DNA of 16,783 bases from Candidatus Methanoperedens sp. (GTDB taxonomy: Archaea; Halobacteriota; Methanosarcinia; Methanosarcinales; Methanoperedenaceae), in the NCBI GenBank assembly GCA_027460605.1, contig JAPZAN010000090.1, positions 1 through 16,783 of the forward strand, read 5' to 3'. Numbering within the stretch: the first letter of the stretch is position 1; each line of letters starts with the position of its first letter. Shown piece by piece: positions 7,433 to 13,654 of this stretch. A program made the position numbers and the translations under genes. The notes under the pieces were generated by a model that was not told the DNA's origin, searched no databases, and saw nothing but the letters and a program-made list of their open reading frames with translations.

Positions 7433-7600
7433 ATGAATAACAAAGATTTACAAATCCTTTTTTTGCTTGCGATAGTGCTCCTGTCGTATCTGCCAGCCTT
7501 AACATCCGCAAGACCTGAGTATGCGGTAAAGGAAAGCCGGAATTGCCCGTATTGCCATTCAAGGGACGGTCCGCCGCAGCTCAATGAAGTTGGTATATAG
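7433..7600 (+). CDS. Small monohaem cytochrome c, possibly truncated
   Basis: This 55-residue ORF is preceded by GAGGTG 7 nt before the ATG. It has a signal peptide (hydrophobic to about residue 25, ending LTSA), then ARPEYAVKESRNCPYCHSRDGPPQLNEVGI with one haem site CPYCH (38-42), and stops at TAG 7598. The protein ends soon after the haem site with no obvious methionine or histidine ligand segment. A transmembrane peptide in a different frame follows 14 nt later. The two could be the halves of one membrane-anchored monohaem cytochrome broken by an indel. As it stands it would be an exported monohaem peptide within the Rieske/b operon. Confidence 0.6.
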   Translation: MNNKDLQILFLLAIVLLSYLPALTSARPEYAVKESRNCPYCHSRDGPPQLNEVGI

Positions 7601-7614
7601 AGATAGGAATCCAC

Positions 7615-7695
7615 ATGAACACCTGGGATGTAGGCCTGGGCGCGATGGCCGTTATTTTGCTAATATTGATTGTGGTTTACATAATACGGTTGTGA
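7615..7695 (+). CDS. 26-residue single-helix membrane peptide
   Basis: ATG 7615 to TGA 7693 encodes MNTWDVGLGAMAVILL followed by a hydrophobic end with a final Arg. It is one transmembrane helix with almost nothing else. Its size and topology resemble the one-helix small subunits of the b6f complex (PetG, PetL, PetM, PetN), and it sits directly before the Rieske and cytochrome b genes. That resemblance is an analogy, not demonstrated homology. The Shine-Dalgarno is weak (AGG 6 nt upstream). The alternative is that it is the membrane anchor of the preceding monohaem cytochrome after a frameshift. Confidence 0.45.
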   Translation: MNTWDVGLGAMAVILLILIVVYIIRL

Positions 7696-7702
7696 GATAA
7701 TT

Positions 7703-7978
7703 ATGCATATCGAGAAAATTGAATACGGGCCGGAAAAAACAGGTATCTGGTCGCAGGTCGCATTTATTTTAATAATTTTACTGACACTTGCTGCTGCAGG
7801 AATTACAGGTGATATGGTCTGGAAGATTATATCCAGTGAACCTTCGGCGGCAGCGACGGGACTGTTTATCGAGGATATCGGAAAGCTGCTGGCATACCTC
7901 CTTTTCATCCTTGCAGCCATTTTGTATCTTTATGTAAAGGGATTGCTGCAGGATGAATACGTTACAACGCTGGAGTGA
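7703..7978 (+). CDS. Two-helix membrane protein of the Rieske/b operon
   Basis: This 91-residue protein has a short charged N terminus (MHIEKIEYGPEKTG), a transmembrane helix at about 18-40, a polar loop and a second helix at about 60-80, ending in a charged tail. It has no cofactor motif and no family I recognise. Its place between the monohaem cytochrome and the Rieske gene, with gaps of 7 and 4 nt, suggests an accessory or assembly subunit of the quinol-oxidising complex. Confidence 0.7.
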   Translation: MHIEKIEYGPEKTGIWSQVAFILIILLTLAAAGITGDMVWKIISSEPSAAATGLFIEDIGKLLAYLLFILAAILYLYVKGLLQDEYVTTLE

Positions 7979-7982
7979 AAAC

Positions 7983-8477
7983 ATGGACGATAAAATCACT
8001 ATTACCTTAACACGAAGGAAACTCACTGAGATATTAATCGGTCTTGTTGCATTATTTTTTGCCTCGGGTGCGGTGGCGGCGGTATTGAAATACCTCTGGC
8101 CGCAAACTGAAGCAAGGGGTGAATCCGTAGAAGTAAGAATAGCTACGGTGGACGAAGTCCCGACAGGAAGTGCAAAAAATTTTGTTTTCAATGGCAAGGC
8201 TGCTGTCCTCCTCCACATGCCCGCAGGCTTCCGGGCATTCGGGCGTGTATGCACTCACCTTGGATGTATCGCCTCATGGAAACCTGATGAGACTGTGATC
8301 TATTGCCCCTGTCACATCGGGAAATACGATCCTAATACAGGTGCTGTAATCTCAGGACCACCCCCATCTCCTTTACCAATGATAGATATTTCAGTAAAGG
8401 ATGGCGCGGTTTATGCTCTCACTTGGAAAGATCCGAATTATGTCAAATCCATATCGTTCTATGCGGGGGCGGCTTGA
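7983..8477 (+). CDS. Rieske [2Fe-2S] protein of a cytochrome bc/b6f-type complex
   Basis: The 164-residue protein carries a twin-arginine-like TLTRRKL before a single N-terminal helix (about 14-38), then a soluble Rieske domain. The cluster motifs are CTHLGC (C90, H92, C95) and CPCHIG (C108, C110, H111). Iron ligands should be C90, H92, C108 and H111, with C95-C110 as the stabilising disulfide. The GPPPSPLP loop that closes the fold is present. It takes electrons from quinol at the outer site of cytochrome b and passes them to a c-type cytochrome. ATG 7983 is chosen, with GGAGTGA 5 nt upstream, over ATG 7953, which would overlap the previous gene and lacks a ribosome binding site. Cytochrome b starts right at its stop. 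Confidence 0.93.
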   Translation: MDDKITITLTRRKLTEILIGLVALFFASGAVAAVLKYLWPQTEARGESVEVRIATVDEVPTGSAKNFVFNGKAAVLLHMPAGFRAFGRVCTHLGCIASWKPDETVIYCPCHIGKYDPNTGAVISGPPPSPLPMIDISVKDGAVYALTWKDPNYVKSISFYAGAA

Positions 8478-9140
8478 ATGTCATTCCTCGATAAGATCTA
8501 CAAATGGCTCGATGACAGGTTCAAATTAAGAGACCTGCTGCCCCCCATAGTCAAGCATCCTGCGCCTGAAGATGTTATCTCCAATCCACTTTATTGCCTT
8601 GGAGGGACAGCATTCCTGTGTTTCATAATTCTTGTTATTACGGGAATATTCCTGGCAATGTACTACAAGCCCACTCCTGGAGAGGCATATAAGAGCGTCC
8701 AGACCATAATGACAGCGGTCCCGATGGGATCGCTTGTGAGAAGCGTGCATCACTGGGCTGCAAATACAATGATAGCGGCTGTGATGCTTCACATGATAAG
8801 GATTTATTTCATGGGCGCTTATAAGAAGCCCCGCGAATTGAACTGGGTTGTTGGAATATTTCTGCTCCTGACGGTTACCACCTTCGGTTTTTCAGGCTAT
8901 CTTCTCCCGTGGGACCAGCTTTCATTCTGGGCGACCAAGATTGGAACTGGCATAGCAGGCTCAATGCCGATAATAGGCGGGTATATCTCGTTAATCCTGA
9001 TGGGAGGGAACGATATCGGAGCCGAGACGCTGACAAGGTTTTTTGCCATACATGTATTGATTCTTCCCATGGCAATTGCGGTTCTACTGGGAATGCATTT
9101 CCTGATGGTCCGGATACAGGGAATTTCAGGGAGGCTTTAA
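8478..9140 (+). CDS. petB: Cytochrome b6-type subunit (N-terminal cytochrome b)
   Basis: The 220-residue protein is the four-helix, haem-binding half of cytochrome b and ends after the fourth helix at QGISGRL, just as b6 does. Haem ligands are H91/H105 (13 residues between) and H192/H207 (14 between); the latter spacing is typical of b6 rather than mitochondrial cytochrome b. Near the N terminus NPLYCLGG places Cys40 where b6 has the cysteine that binds the extra haem c_i. The KKPRELNWV loop and GYLLPWDQ match b6-type proteins. It conducts electrons across the membrane between the two quinone sites. Its ATG directly follows the Rieske stop, and the subunit IV gene follows after 1 nt. Confidence 0.93.
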   Translation: MSFLDKIYKWLDDRFKLRDLLPPIVKHPAPEDVISNPLYCLGGTAFLCFIILVITGIFLAMYYKPTPGEAYKSVQTIMTAVPMGSLVRSVHHWAANTMIAAVMLHMIRIYFMGAYKKPRELNWVVGIFLLLTVTTFGFSGYLLPWDQLSFWATKIGTGIAGSMPIIGGYISLILMGGNDIGAETLTRFFAIHVLILPMAIAVLLGMHFLMVRIQGISGRL

Positions 9141-9141
9141 T

Positions 9142-9603
9142 ATGACCTTGATTGAAGTTGAAAAACATGAAGTGGAAGAACCGAAATCAGAACCTGTGCG
9201 TGTGCGCGGGCTTCCGTTTTTCCCGCATTTCCTACTTCGTGAAGTTGTGGTGATGTGCCTTATTGCGGGAAGCCTCATATTACTGGCATCGTATTACCCC
9301 GCAAGCCTGCTTAAGCCGGCTGACCCCTTTGATACCCCAACCCCGATATACCCAGAATGGTATTTCCTTTACGTCTTTGGTTTCCTGAAATTCTGGACAT
9401 GGGATATCGGACCGATACCTGCAAAAATCATAGGCGTAACTATGCCGATGATTCTCTGGTATGGTCTTCTGATACTGGTGCCATTTATTGACAGGAACCC
9501 CTCATCTGATATAAGGAGAAGAAAACTTGCGGTTGCACTTGGGATTATAGCCCTGATTGGCGTACTGTATTTCACATATTACGGCATAGTTCACGGAGAA
9601 TGA
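9142..9603 (+). CDS. petD: Cytochrome b C-terminal subunit (subunit IV-like)
   Basis: The 153-residue protein corresponds to subunit IV of b6f complexes: a charged N terminus, helix E at about 33-50, the quinol-site motif PEWY (71-74) followed by FLYVFGFLKFWTWD, and two more helices ending at YYGIVHGE. A separate subunit IV next to a 220-residue cytochrome b means the split b6f arrangement rather than a fused cytochrome b. GGAGG lies 8 nt before the ATG. Its stop overlaps the ATG of the next small gene (ATGA), which suggests that protein belongs to the complex. Confidence 0.92.
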   Translation: MTLIEVEKHEVEEPKSEPVRVRGLPFFPHFLLREVVVMCLIAGSLILLASYYPASLLKPADPFDTPTPIYPEWYFLYVFGFLKFWTWDIGPIPAKIIGVTMPMILWYGLLILVPFIDRNPSSDIRRRKLAVALGIIALIGVLYFTYYGIVHGE

Positions 9604-9779
9604 AACTTTCAAAGTCCAAATATGAACGCATAGATGCAGTATCCAAAATACTGGGACTGATACTGCTGGCGTTCAGTATAGATTTCGCATCAAAGGGCAA
9701 TTATTATATTGCCCTTGCTCTTTTTGGCATAGGCGGGATAATAAGTATCGTGCCTGTGTTTATTGAGGTTGAGATTTGA
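9600..9779 (+). CDS. 59-residue two-helix membrane protein, last gene of the operon
   Basis: ATG 9600 overlaps the subunit IV stop by 4 nt (ATGA). The protein has a basic N terminus (MKLSKSKYERIDAVSK), a first hydrophobic helix around 17-30, a short FASKGNYY turn and a second helix around 35-54, ending EVEI. The positive-inside pattern and translational coupling support a real gene although the family is not recognised. It may be a small structural subunit of the Rieske/b complex. The 3' end overlaps the convergent glutaredoxin-like gene by 20 nt, and a hairpin followed by a T run lies inside it. Confidence 0.6.
   Translation: MKLSKSKYERIDAVSKILGLILLAFSIDFASKGNYYIALALFGIGGIISIVPVFIEVEI
9693..9724 (+). 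terminator. Hairpin plus T run inside the last operon gene
   Basis: AAGGGCAAT (9693-9701) and ATTGCCCTT (9708-9716) form a perfect 9-bp stem with a 6-nt loop, followed at 9720-9724 by five T. This resembles an intrinsic terminator but lies within the 59-codon ORF. Archaeal termination depends mostly on the U tract, so the function is uncertain. It could reduce read-through into the convergent gene. Confidence 0.4.
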
Positions 9780-10011
9780 ATTTTAGAATCGTTTTCAATT
9801 CAGCCTCGTTTACTTTGTAAGTGAAGGTTTTTTTGCCGTCTATTTCTATTACTGGTATCAGATACTTATATTTTTCAAATATCTCTTTGTCTTTTTCAAT
9901 GTCTATTTCTGTTAACGAGAATGGAAATTCTTTCTGGATTTTTAGGAGTGTTTCCATAGCAATATCGCACAGGTGGCAGTTATTTTTGGAGTAAATCGTT
10001 ATATTGACCAT
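9760..10011 (-). CDS. Glutaredoxin-like thioredoxin-fold protein
   Basis: The 83-residue protein starts MVNITIYSKNNCHLCDIA, a beta strand leading into a CHLC redox motif (C12, C15), and keeps the cis-proline region YLIPVIEIDGK. This is the compact glutaredoxin/DUF836 fold. It probably reduces disulfides or mixed disulfides in the cytosol; the reductant and targets are not evident. There is no Shine-Dalgarno. A TATTAAA element 27 nt upstream fits a leaderless transcript. It is divergent from the phosphohexomutase and convergent with the respiratory operon. Confidence 0.82.
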   Translation of the reverse strand: MVNITIYSKNNCHLCDIAMETLLKIQKEFPFSLTEIDIEKDKEIFEKYKYLIPVIEIDGKKTFTYKVNEAELKTILKFKSQPQ

Positions 10012-10034
10012 AAATGATTAAATTTTAGTTATCC

Positions 10035-10041
10035 TTTAATA
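10035..10041. promoter_or_regulatory. Shared TATA-like element of two divergent genes
   Basis: The 53-nt divergent gap holds one clear AT core, TTTAATA on plus and TATTAAA on minus. Its centre (10038) is exactly 27 nt from the ATG at 10065 on plus and from the ATG at 10011 on minus. Neither start has a Shine-Dalgarno. Both genes are therefore probably read as leaderless mRNAs from one bidirectional element. Confidence 0.5.
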
Positions 10042-10064
10042 CATCAAAAACCTATCCGAGAGTT

Positions 10065-11492
10065 ATGGTATGCGAAAAATTTACCGGGAAATTTGATGAT
10101 TATAAAAACATCCGCAAACAAAAAAAACTTTTCGGGACTTTCGGTTTCAGGGGCATCGTAGAGACCCCGTATTTAAATACGGGGACTAATGAAGGGATTA
10201 GCGCCGAAAAGGCTAAACGGGCAGGCGGCGCGTTAGCAGCATATCTGGGGGAGGGAAAAACAATTGCGATAGGAAAAGACCCGAGAATATCTTCTCCAAT
10301 GCTTGAGGAAGCACTTGTAGAGGGAATAATAGAACACGGCTGCAATGCGCTAACACTCGGGATAATAACCCCGAACACGCTCTCGCTTGAAGTGGGCAGG
10401 CAGGCAGATGCAGGTGTTATGATTACGGCTTCGCACAATCCGCCTGAATATAACGGGATAAAGTGCCTGAGCAAAAGGGGAATGGGTTTTTCTCCTGAGG
10501 AAGACCTTGCGCTTGAGAAAATATATTTCGGCGAGGTTAAGAAGACCGCAAAAAAAGGAAAAAAACTGACTGACAGAAGCGCAGGAGAGAGATACCGCGC
10601 CCACATAGTGCAGTATGTAAAAAAACTCTTTCCCGCAAAGCCATTGAAAATTGTGGTTGACGGCGGGGGCGGCTCGGCATCAACCGTGACGCCTGAAACC
10701 CTTGAAAGTTTGGGGCACAAAGTAGTGAGGTTCAATTGCAAATATGATGGCATGTTCAGGGAGAGAAATCCTGAGCCCACGGACGCGAATCTTGAAAAGC
10801 TCAAAAAACTTGTAATCTCTGAGAATGCCGATATGGGCGTTGCGCATGACGGCGACGGGGACAGGACGGCGTTTGTGGATGAGAACGGGAAATTCATCCA
10901 GGGAGATTTTTCTGCATCGATAATTGCAGACCATGTTCTGCAGCAATGTAAAGACAAGAAAAAGATAATAGCTGTGACGATTGCTTTTTCAAACATCATT
11001 GAATACGTTGCCGGAACCCTTGGCGCCGAGGTTATTTACACGCCGGTCGGGGAACCCTATCTTGCCCAGGCAAAACTCTTATGCGGGGCGCAGGTGGGGC
11101 TTGAGGAACACGGCTCGGTACTTCTTGAGTGGAGCCGCGAGGGGCCGATGCTGGCGGGAGTGATGGCAGGGATACTTGCAAAGGAAGGGATGACACTTTC
11201 AGAGCTTGTGGCTTCGTACCCGAAATATTACCAGATTAAGGATGCCAGGACGCTTCCTGCAGGTACGGACACTGAGGCGATTCTGGACAGGCTGGAGCAG
11301 GAGATTCCCCAGGATTTCGAACGGTTCTCCGACATGGACGGCGTGCGAGTGGATTACACGGACGGCTGGTTCCTCGTGAGGGCGAGCGGGACTGAGCCTA
11401 AGGTCAGGGTATTTTCAGAGGGGAAGACCGAGGCGAGGGCGCAGCGGTTGAATAAGGTCGCGATGGAGGGGCTGGAGAGGGCGATGTTGTAA
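10065..11492 (+). CDS. glmM: Phosphohexomutase (phosphoglucosamine / phosphomannomutase family)
   Basis: The 475-residue protein has the four signatures of alpha-D-phosphohexomutases: LFGTFGFRGIV at the N terminus, the phosphoserine loop TASHNPPEYNG (S123), the metal loop DGDGDR (262-267), the sugar-recognition loop GLEEHGS (345-351) and the phosphate loop RASGTEPKVR near the C terminus. It interconverts hexose 1- and 6-phosphates for nucleotide-sugar synthesis. GlmM is the usual archaeal name, but the EEHG loop leaves a phosphomannomutase/phosphoglucomutase role open. It is longer than the usual 440-450 residues because of a 21-residue N-terminal extension and a nine-residue insertion (33-41) in the first strand-helix connection. 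No later start codon precedes the conserved core, and the promoter spacing supports ATG 10065. Confidence 0.88.
   Translation: MVCEKFTGKFDDYKNIRKQKKLFGTFGFRGIVETPYLNTGTNEGISAEKAKRAGGALAAYLGEGKTIAIGKDPRISSPMLEEALVEGIIEHGCNALTLGIITPNTLSLEVGRQADAGVMITASHNPPEYNGIKCLSKRGMGFSPEEDLALEKIYFGEVKKTAKKGKKLTDRSAGERYRAHIVQYVKKLFPAKPLKIVVDGGGGSASTVTPETLESLGHKVVRFNCKYDGMFRERNPEPTDANLEKLKKLVISENADMGVAHDGDGDRTAFVDENGKFIQGDFSASIIADHVLQQCKDKKKIIAVTIAFSNIIEYVAGTLGAEVIYTPVGEPYLAQAKLLCGAQVGLEEHGSVLLEWSREGPMLAGVMAGILAKEGMTLSELVASYPKYYQIKDARTLPAGTDTEAILDRLEQEIPQDFERFSDMDGVRVDYTDGWFLVRASGTEPKVRVFSEGKTEARAQRLNKVAMEGLERAML
10165..10184. repeat. Perfect 20-bp palindrome within the mutase gene
   Basis: CCCCGTATTTAAATACGGGG is a perfect inverted repeat with no spacer. 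It is the core of a 27-nt in-frame segment (10161-10187) encoding ETPYLNTGT, exactly where the family normally passes directly from RGIV to NE. Confidence 0.9.
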
Positions 11493-11527
11493 AGTATGGA
11501 TTTTAAAGGAAAGAAGGGAAGTAGTCT

Positions 11528-12190
11528 ATGATTAAAGACAGCAGTAAAAAAATTGAGGAAATAATTGAAACCATTAAAAAGAGGTCTTCAGAAATTTATG
11601 ATAATTTTGGTACAGGGCCGTCTTATCATTTTTACAAAAGACTTTATCAATTAAGGAATGATTACAATAATATCGAATTATTTCTGAGCAAAGATTATCA
11701 CATTGATCTGTTGTATGCAGCCCTTATTTCTTGGGGTATGAATAGCCGTCGGGCGAAAATAAAAGATTTCGATCAATTTAGACAAAGTATATGTTCGTGT
11801 TCAGATCAATTCAAGGATTTAGAAACCTTTGAAAAAGAGGGCATCAAAGATTTTAATAAACTAAAACCTATATTGCAGGAAATTTACGGAAATTTAAGCC
11901 TAATGAAAACTAGTGGTATATTAGTTTCTAATTCAAAATTGTTGCACTTTCTTTTTCCAAAGGTATGTATGCCAATGGACAGAACGTACACACTATCTTA
12001 CTTTTATGGATATGCAGATGAATCTTTAAAGAAGTACATTGAGATTACTGAACTTTCGTATGAAATAATGAATCTGCCTGAGAATTGGGGCAATTATTTG
12101 GATGATAAATGGAATACTACAGTTCCAAAACTGATTGATAACGCCATTATTTTGTTGGAAGAAAAAAGTGTTAAAAACAATGGCATTTGA
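11528..12190 (+). CDS. Uncharacterised AT-rich protein, 220 aa
   Basis: The protein is soluble and helix-rich, with SYHFYKRLYQLRNDY near the N terminus, a central LLYAALISWGMNSRRAKIKDF, and a conserved-looking block GILVSNSKLLHFLFPKVCMPMDRTYTLSYFYGY. I do not recognise a named family. There is no transmembrane helix or signal peptide, and no nuclease or ATPase motif. Base composition is visibly more AT-rich than both neighbours and codons end mostly in A or T, which suggests recent acquisition. GGGAAG lies 7 nt before the ATG. It stands alone between the mutase and a convergent gene 5 nt after its stop. Confidence 0.72.
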   Translation: MIKDSSKKIEEIIETIKKRSSEIYDNFGTGPSYHFYKRLYQLRNDYNNIELFLSKDYHIDLLYAALISWGMNSRRAKIKDFDQFRQSICSCSDQFKDLETFEKEGIKDFNKLKPILQEIYGNLSLMKTSGILVSNSKLLHFLFPKVCMPMDRTYTLSYFYGYADESLKKYIEITELSYEIMNLPENWGNYLDDKWNTTVPKLIDNAIILLEEKSVKNNGI

Positions 12191-12195
12191 TAGCG

Positions 12196-12618
12196 TTATC
12201 TCTCTAAGAAGCACACCGATGTCTCTATTATTTTTACCATTTTCAAGCCATTCTCCCACACATACGCCCTCATCCCGTCAACGCCTGCGATAAGCCACAC
12301 AGAAGTATCGTTCTGCATGGTTTCCCTGTCCCATAGCGATGGCACAGCAGATGAAACGGGATGAGTATGATAAACTCCAACAATCTCCATGCCGTTCTTT
12401 TCGGCTTCGTTCCATGCGTTGTAATGCTCTTTCGGGTCAAGCTCAAAACTTATCCTCGTGCGCTTCGCATTTGTCACAGGCAGGGCTTTTTCCACAAGCG
12501 CCGTGCTGCCGTTGATGGTTCCCACCAGCACGCCGCAGGCTTCGTAAGGCTTGTTGGCTTCAAGTTCTGCCTGTATCAGCTCTATATCACGACGGGAGAT
12601 TTTGATTTCGTTAATCAT
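12196..12618 (-). CDS. JAMM/MPN+ metalloprotease
   Basis: The 140-residue protein is a stand-alone JAB1/MPN domain. The catalytic set is complete: E26 in YEACGVLVG and HTHPVSSAVPSLWD, an exact H-x-H-x7-S-x2-D motif with H84, H86, S94 and D97. Such archaeal proteins cleave isopeptide or C-terminal extensions on ubiquitin-like SAMP proteins (desampylase) or on sulfur-carrier proteins. No ubiquitin-like gene is in the window, so the substrate is open. The start follows the radical SAM stop by one nucleotide (TGAAATG), so the two are co-transcribed and probably coupled. Confidence 0.9.
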   Translation of the reverse strand: MINEIKISRRDIELIQAELEANKPYEACGVLVGTINGSTALVEKALPVTNAKRTRISFELDPKEHYNAWNEAEKNGMEIVGVYHTHPVSSAVPSLWDRETMQNDTSVWLIAGVDGMRAYVWENGLKMVKIIETSVCFLER

Positions 12619-12619
12619 T

Positions 12620-13600
12620 TCAAAGGTCTATATGCGGATTCAAATCGCATCCCGTACACGGCAGGCACATGGTCTTAGCAACACTTGCATCAAGCCCGTA
12701 TTTATCAAGTATTCTCCGTGACATTTTCGCAAGCTTCAGGAGCCTTTGCGCCGTTGGGCGCTCGGCTTCCAGTTCCCCGAACCTCAGGGGATGCACCCCG
12801 ACTGCTCTAATTATTGGGATAATGCCCATCTTGGCAAGTTCCTCGTAGTATTTCTCAACCGTTTCGTCTGTCTCGCCAAGCCCAACAATGAAGTTCGTAA
12901 ATACGTTATTCTTCCCGAATATCTTTACAGCATCCTTCAGACATTCAAGCGTGAAATCAAGAGGAGGTTTCTTGCAGTATTTCTCGTAAATCTCCCTGTC
13001 CATTGTCTCTACATTGTATTTTATTTCACTCGCGCCCGCCTCTTTCAAAAGGCGCGATGAATCTTTTGTGGGATAGACCGAGACGCCTATGGTAACATTA
13101 TATTTCCGCAACGCTCTGACAAGTTCCACCGCCCTTTCAACTTCTTTTTCAGGCGACACTTCTACCCCTGAAGTTATCGAGATTCCTTTCATCTTCCCGA
13201 GATTGTACGCTTCTTCCACCAGCGCCAGCAGTTCTTTTGTCGATTTGACCTTGCCTTTAAGTTTCGGGACTGGGCAGAACTTGCAATCATAAATACACCG
13301 CTCGCTCATGGTAATGTATGCCTGCTCGGGGCAGTGGATGAGTTCTTCCTCGATGGTTCCCCTGACAAGCTCCTTCCCGCCTTTCAATATCACTATATCC
13401 TCATTGTCCTTTACAGCGCGCAGTGGTGAGCCTGAATCGACGACCAGCCTGACCCTGTGTTTTCCCGACCTGAAGAAAAAAGCCTTGCCGCCCGCCCCCG
13501 GTCCTGCTGTGGGAATTGTGAGCCTGCCGAGCAGGGCTGGGTCGATATCGATTGCGCCGATGGATATAAGCTCTGCTTTTATCGCCGTGTTCATTTTCAT
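12620..13600 (-). CDS. Radical SAM protein, biotin-synthase-like, with C-terminal Cys motif
   Basis: The 326-residue protein has a 90-residue N-terminal region rich in beta strands, then the radical SAM core with CIYDCKFC (C102, C106, C109) and the GxSxxSGxE-like GISITSGVEV strand. Partial barrel repeats follow, including SEIKYNVETMD and NFIVGLGETDETVEKYYEELAKMG, as in biotin synthase and lipoyl synthase relatives. The extreme C terminus has CLPCTGCDLNPHIDL (C312, C315, C318), a possible auxiliary cluster or zinc site. It binds [4Fe-4S] and SAM; the substrate is unknown. GGTGA lies 7 nt before the ATG at 13600. It heads a two-gene operon with the JAMM protease and diverges from DUF763. Confidence 0.85.
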   Translation of the reverse strand: MKMNTAIKAELISIGAIDIDPALLGRLTIPTAGPGAGGKAFFFRSGKHRVRLVVDSGSPLRAVKDNEDIVILKGGKELVRGTIEEELIHCPEQAYITMSERCIYDCKFCPVPKLKGKVKSTKELLALVEEAYNLGKMKGISITSGVEVSPEKEVERAVELVRALRKYNVTIGVSVYPTKDSSRLLKEAGASEIKYNVETMDREIYEKYCKKPPLDFTLECLKDAVKIFGKNNVFTNFIVGLGETDETVEKYYEELAKMGIIPIIRAVGVHPLRFGELEAERPTAQRLLKLAKMSRRILDKYGLDASVAKTMCLPCTGCDLNPHIDL

Positions 13601-13625
13601 ACACTTTCACCATGCTTTCATTACA

Positions 13626-13636
13626 TTTAATATTTA
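13626..13636. promoter_or_regulatory. Shared TATA-like element between radical SAM and DUF763 genes
   Basis: The 54-nt divergent gap has one AT core, TTTAATATTTA. It is about 24 nt from the DUF763 ATG on plus and about 31 nt from the radical SAM ATG on minus. The DUF763 start has no Shine-Dalgarno and would be leaderless, whereas the radical SAM start has GGTGA. Confidence 0.45.
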
Positions 13637-13654
13637 GGCAGCCAACCTCTATTC

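Noticed and set aside
7598..7606. TAG at the end of the monohaem ORF read as pyrrolysine
   Set aside because: A second in-frame TAG follows two codons later and then TGA, and no transmembrane or haem sequence continues in that frame.
7102..7614. 170-codon minus-strand open frame over the second cytochrome and monohaem gene
   Set aside because: The plus strand has haem motifs, a signal peptide and ribosome binding sites; the antisense frame has none.
10100..10999. 299-codon minus-strand open frame opposite the mutase gene
   Set aside because: It is antisense to a well-conserved enzyme, its translation is low-complexity Ser/Phe/Pro-rich, and it has no start signals.
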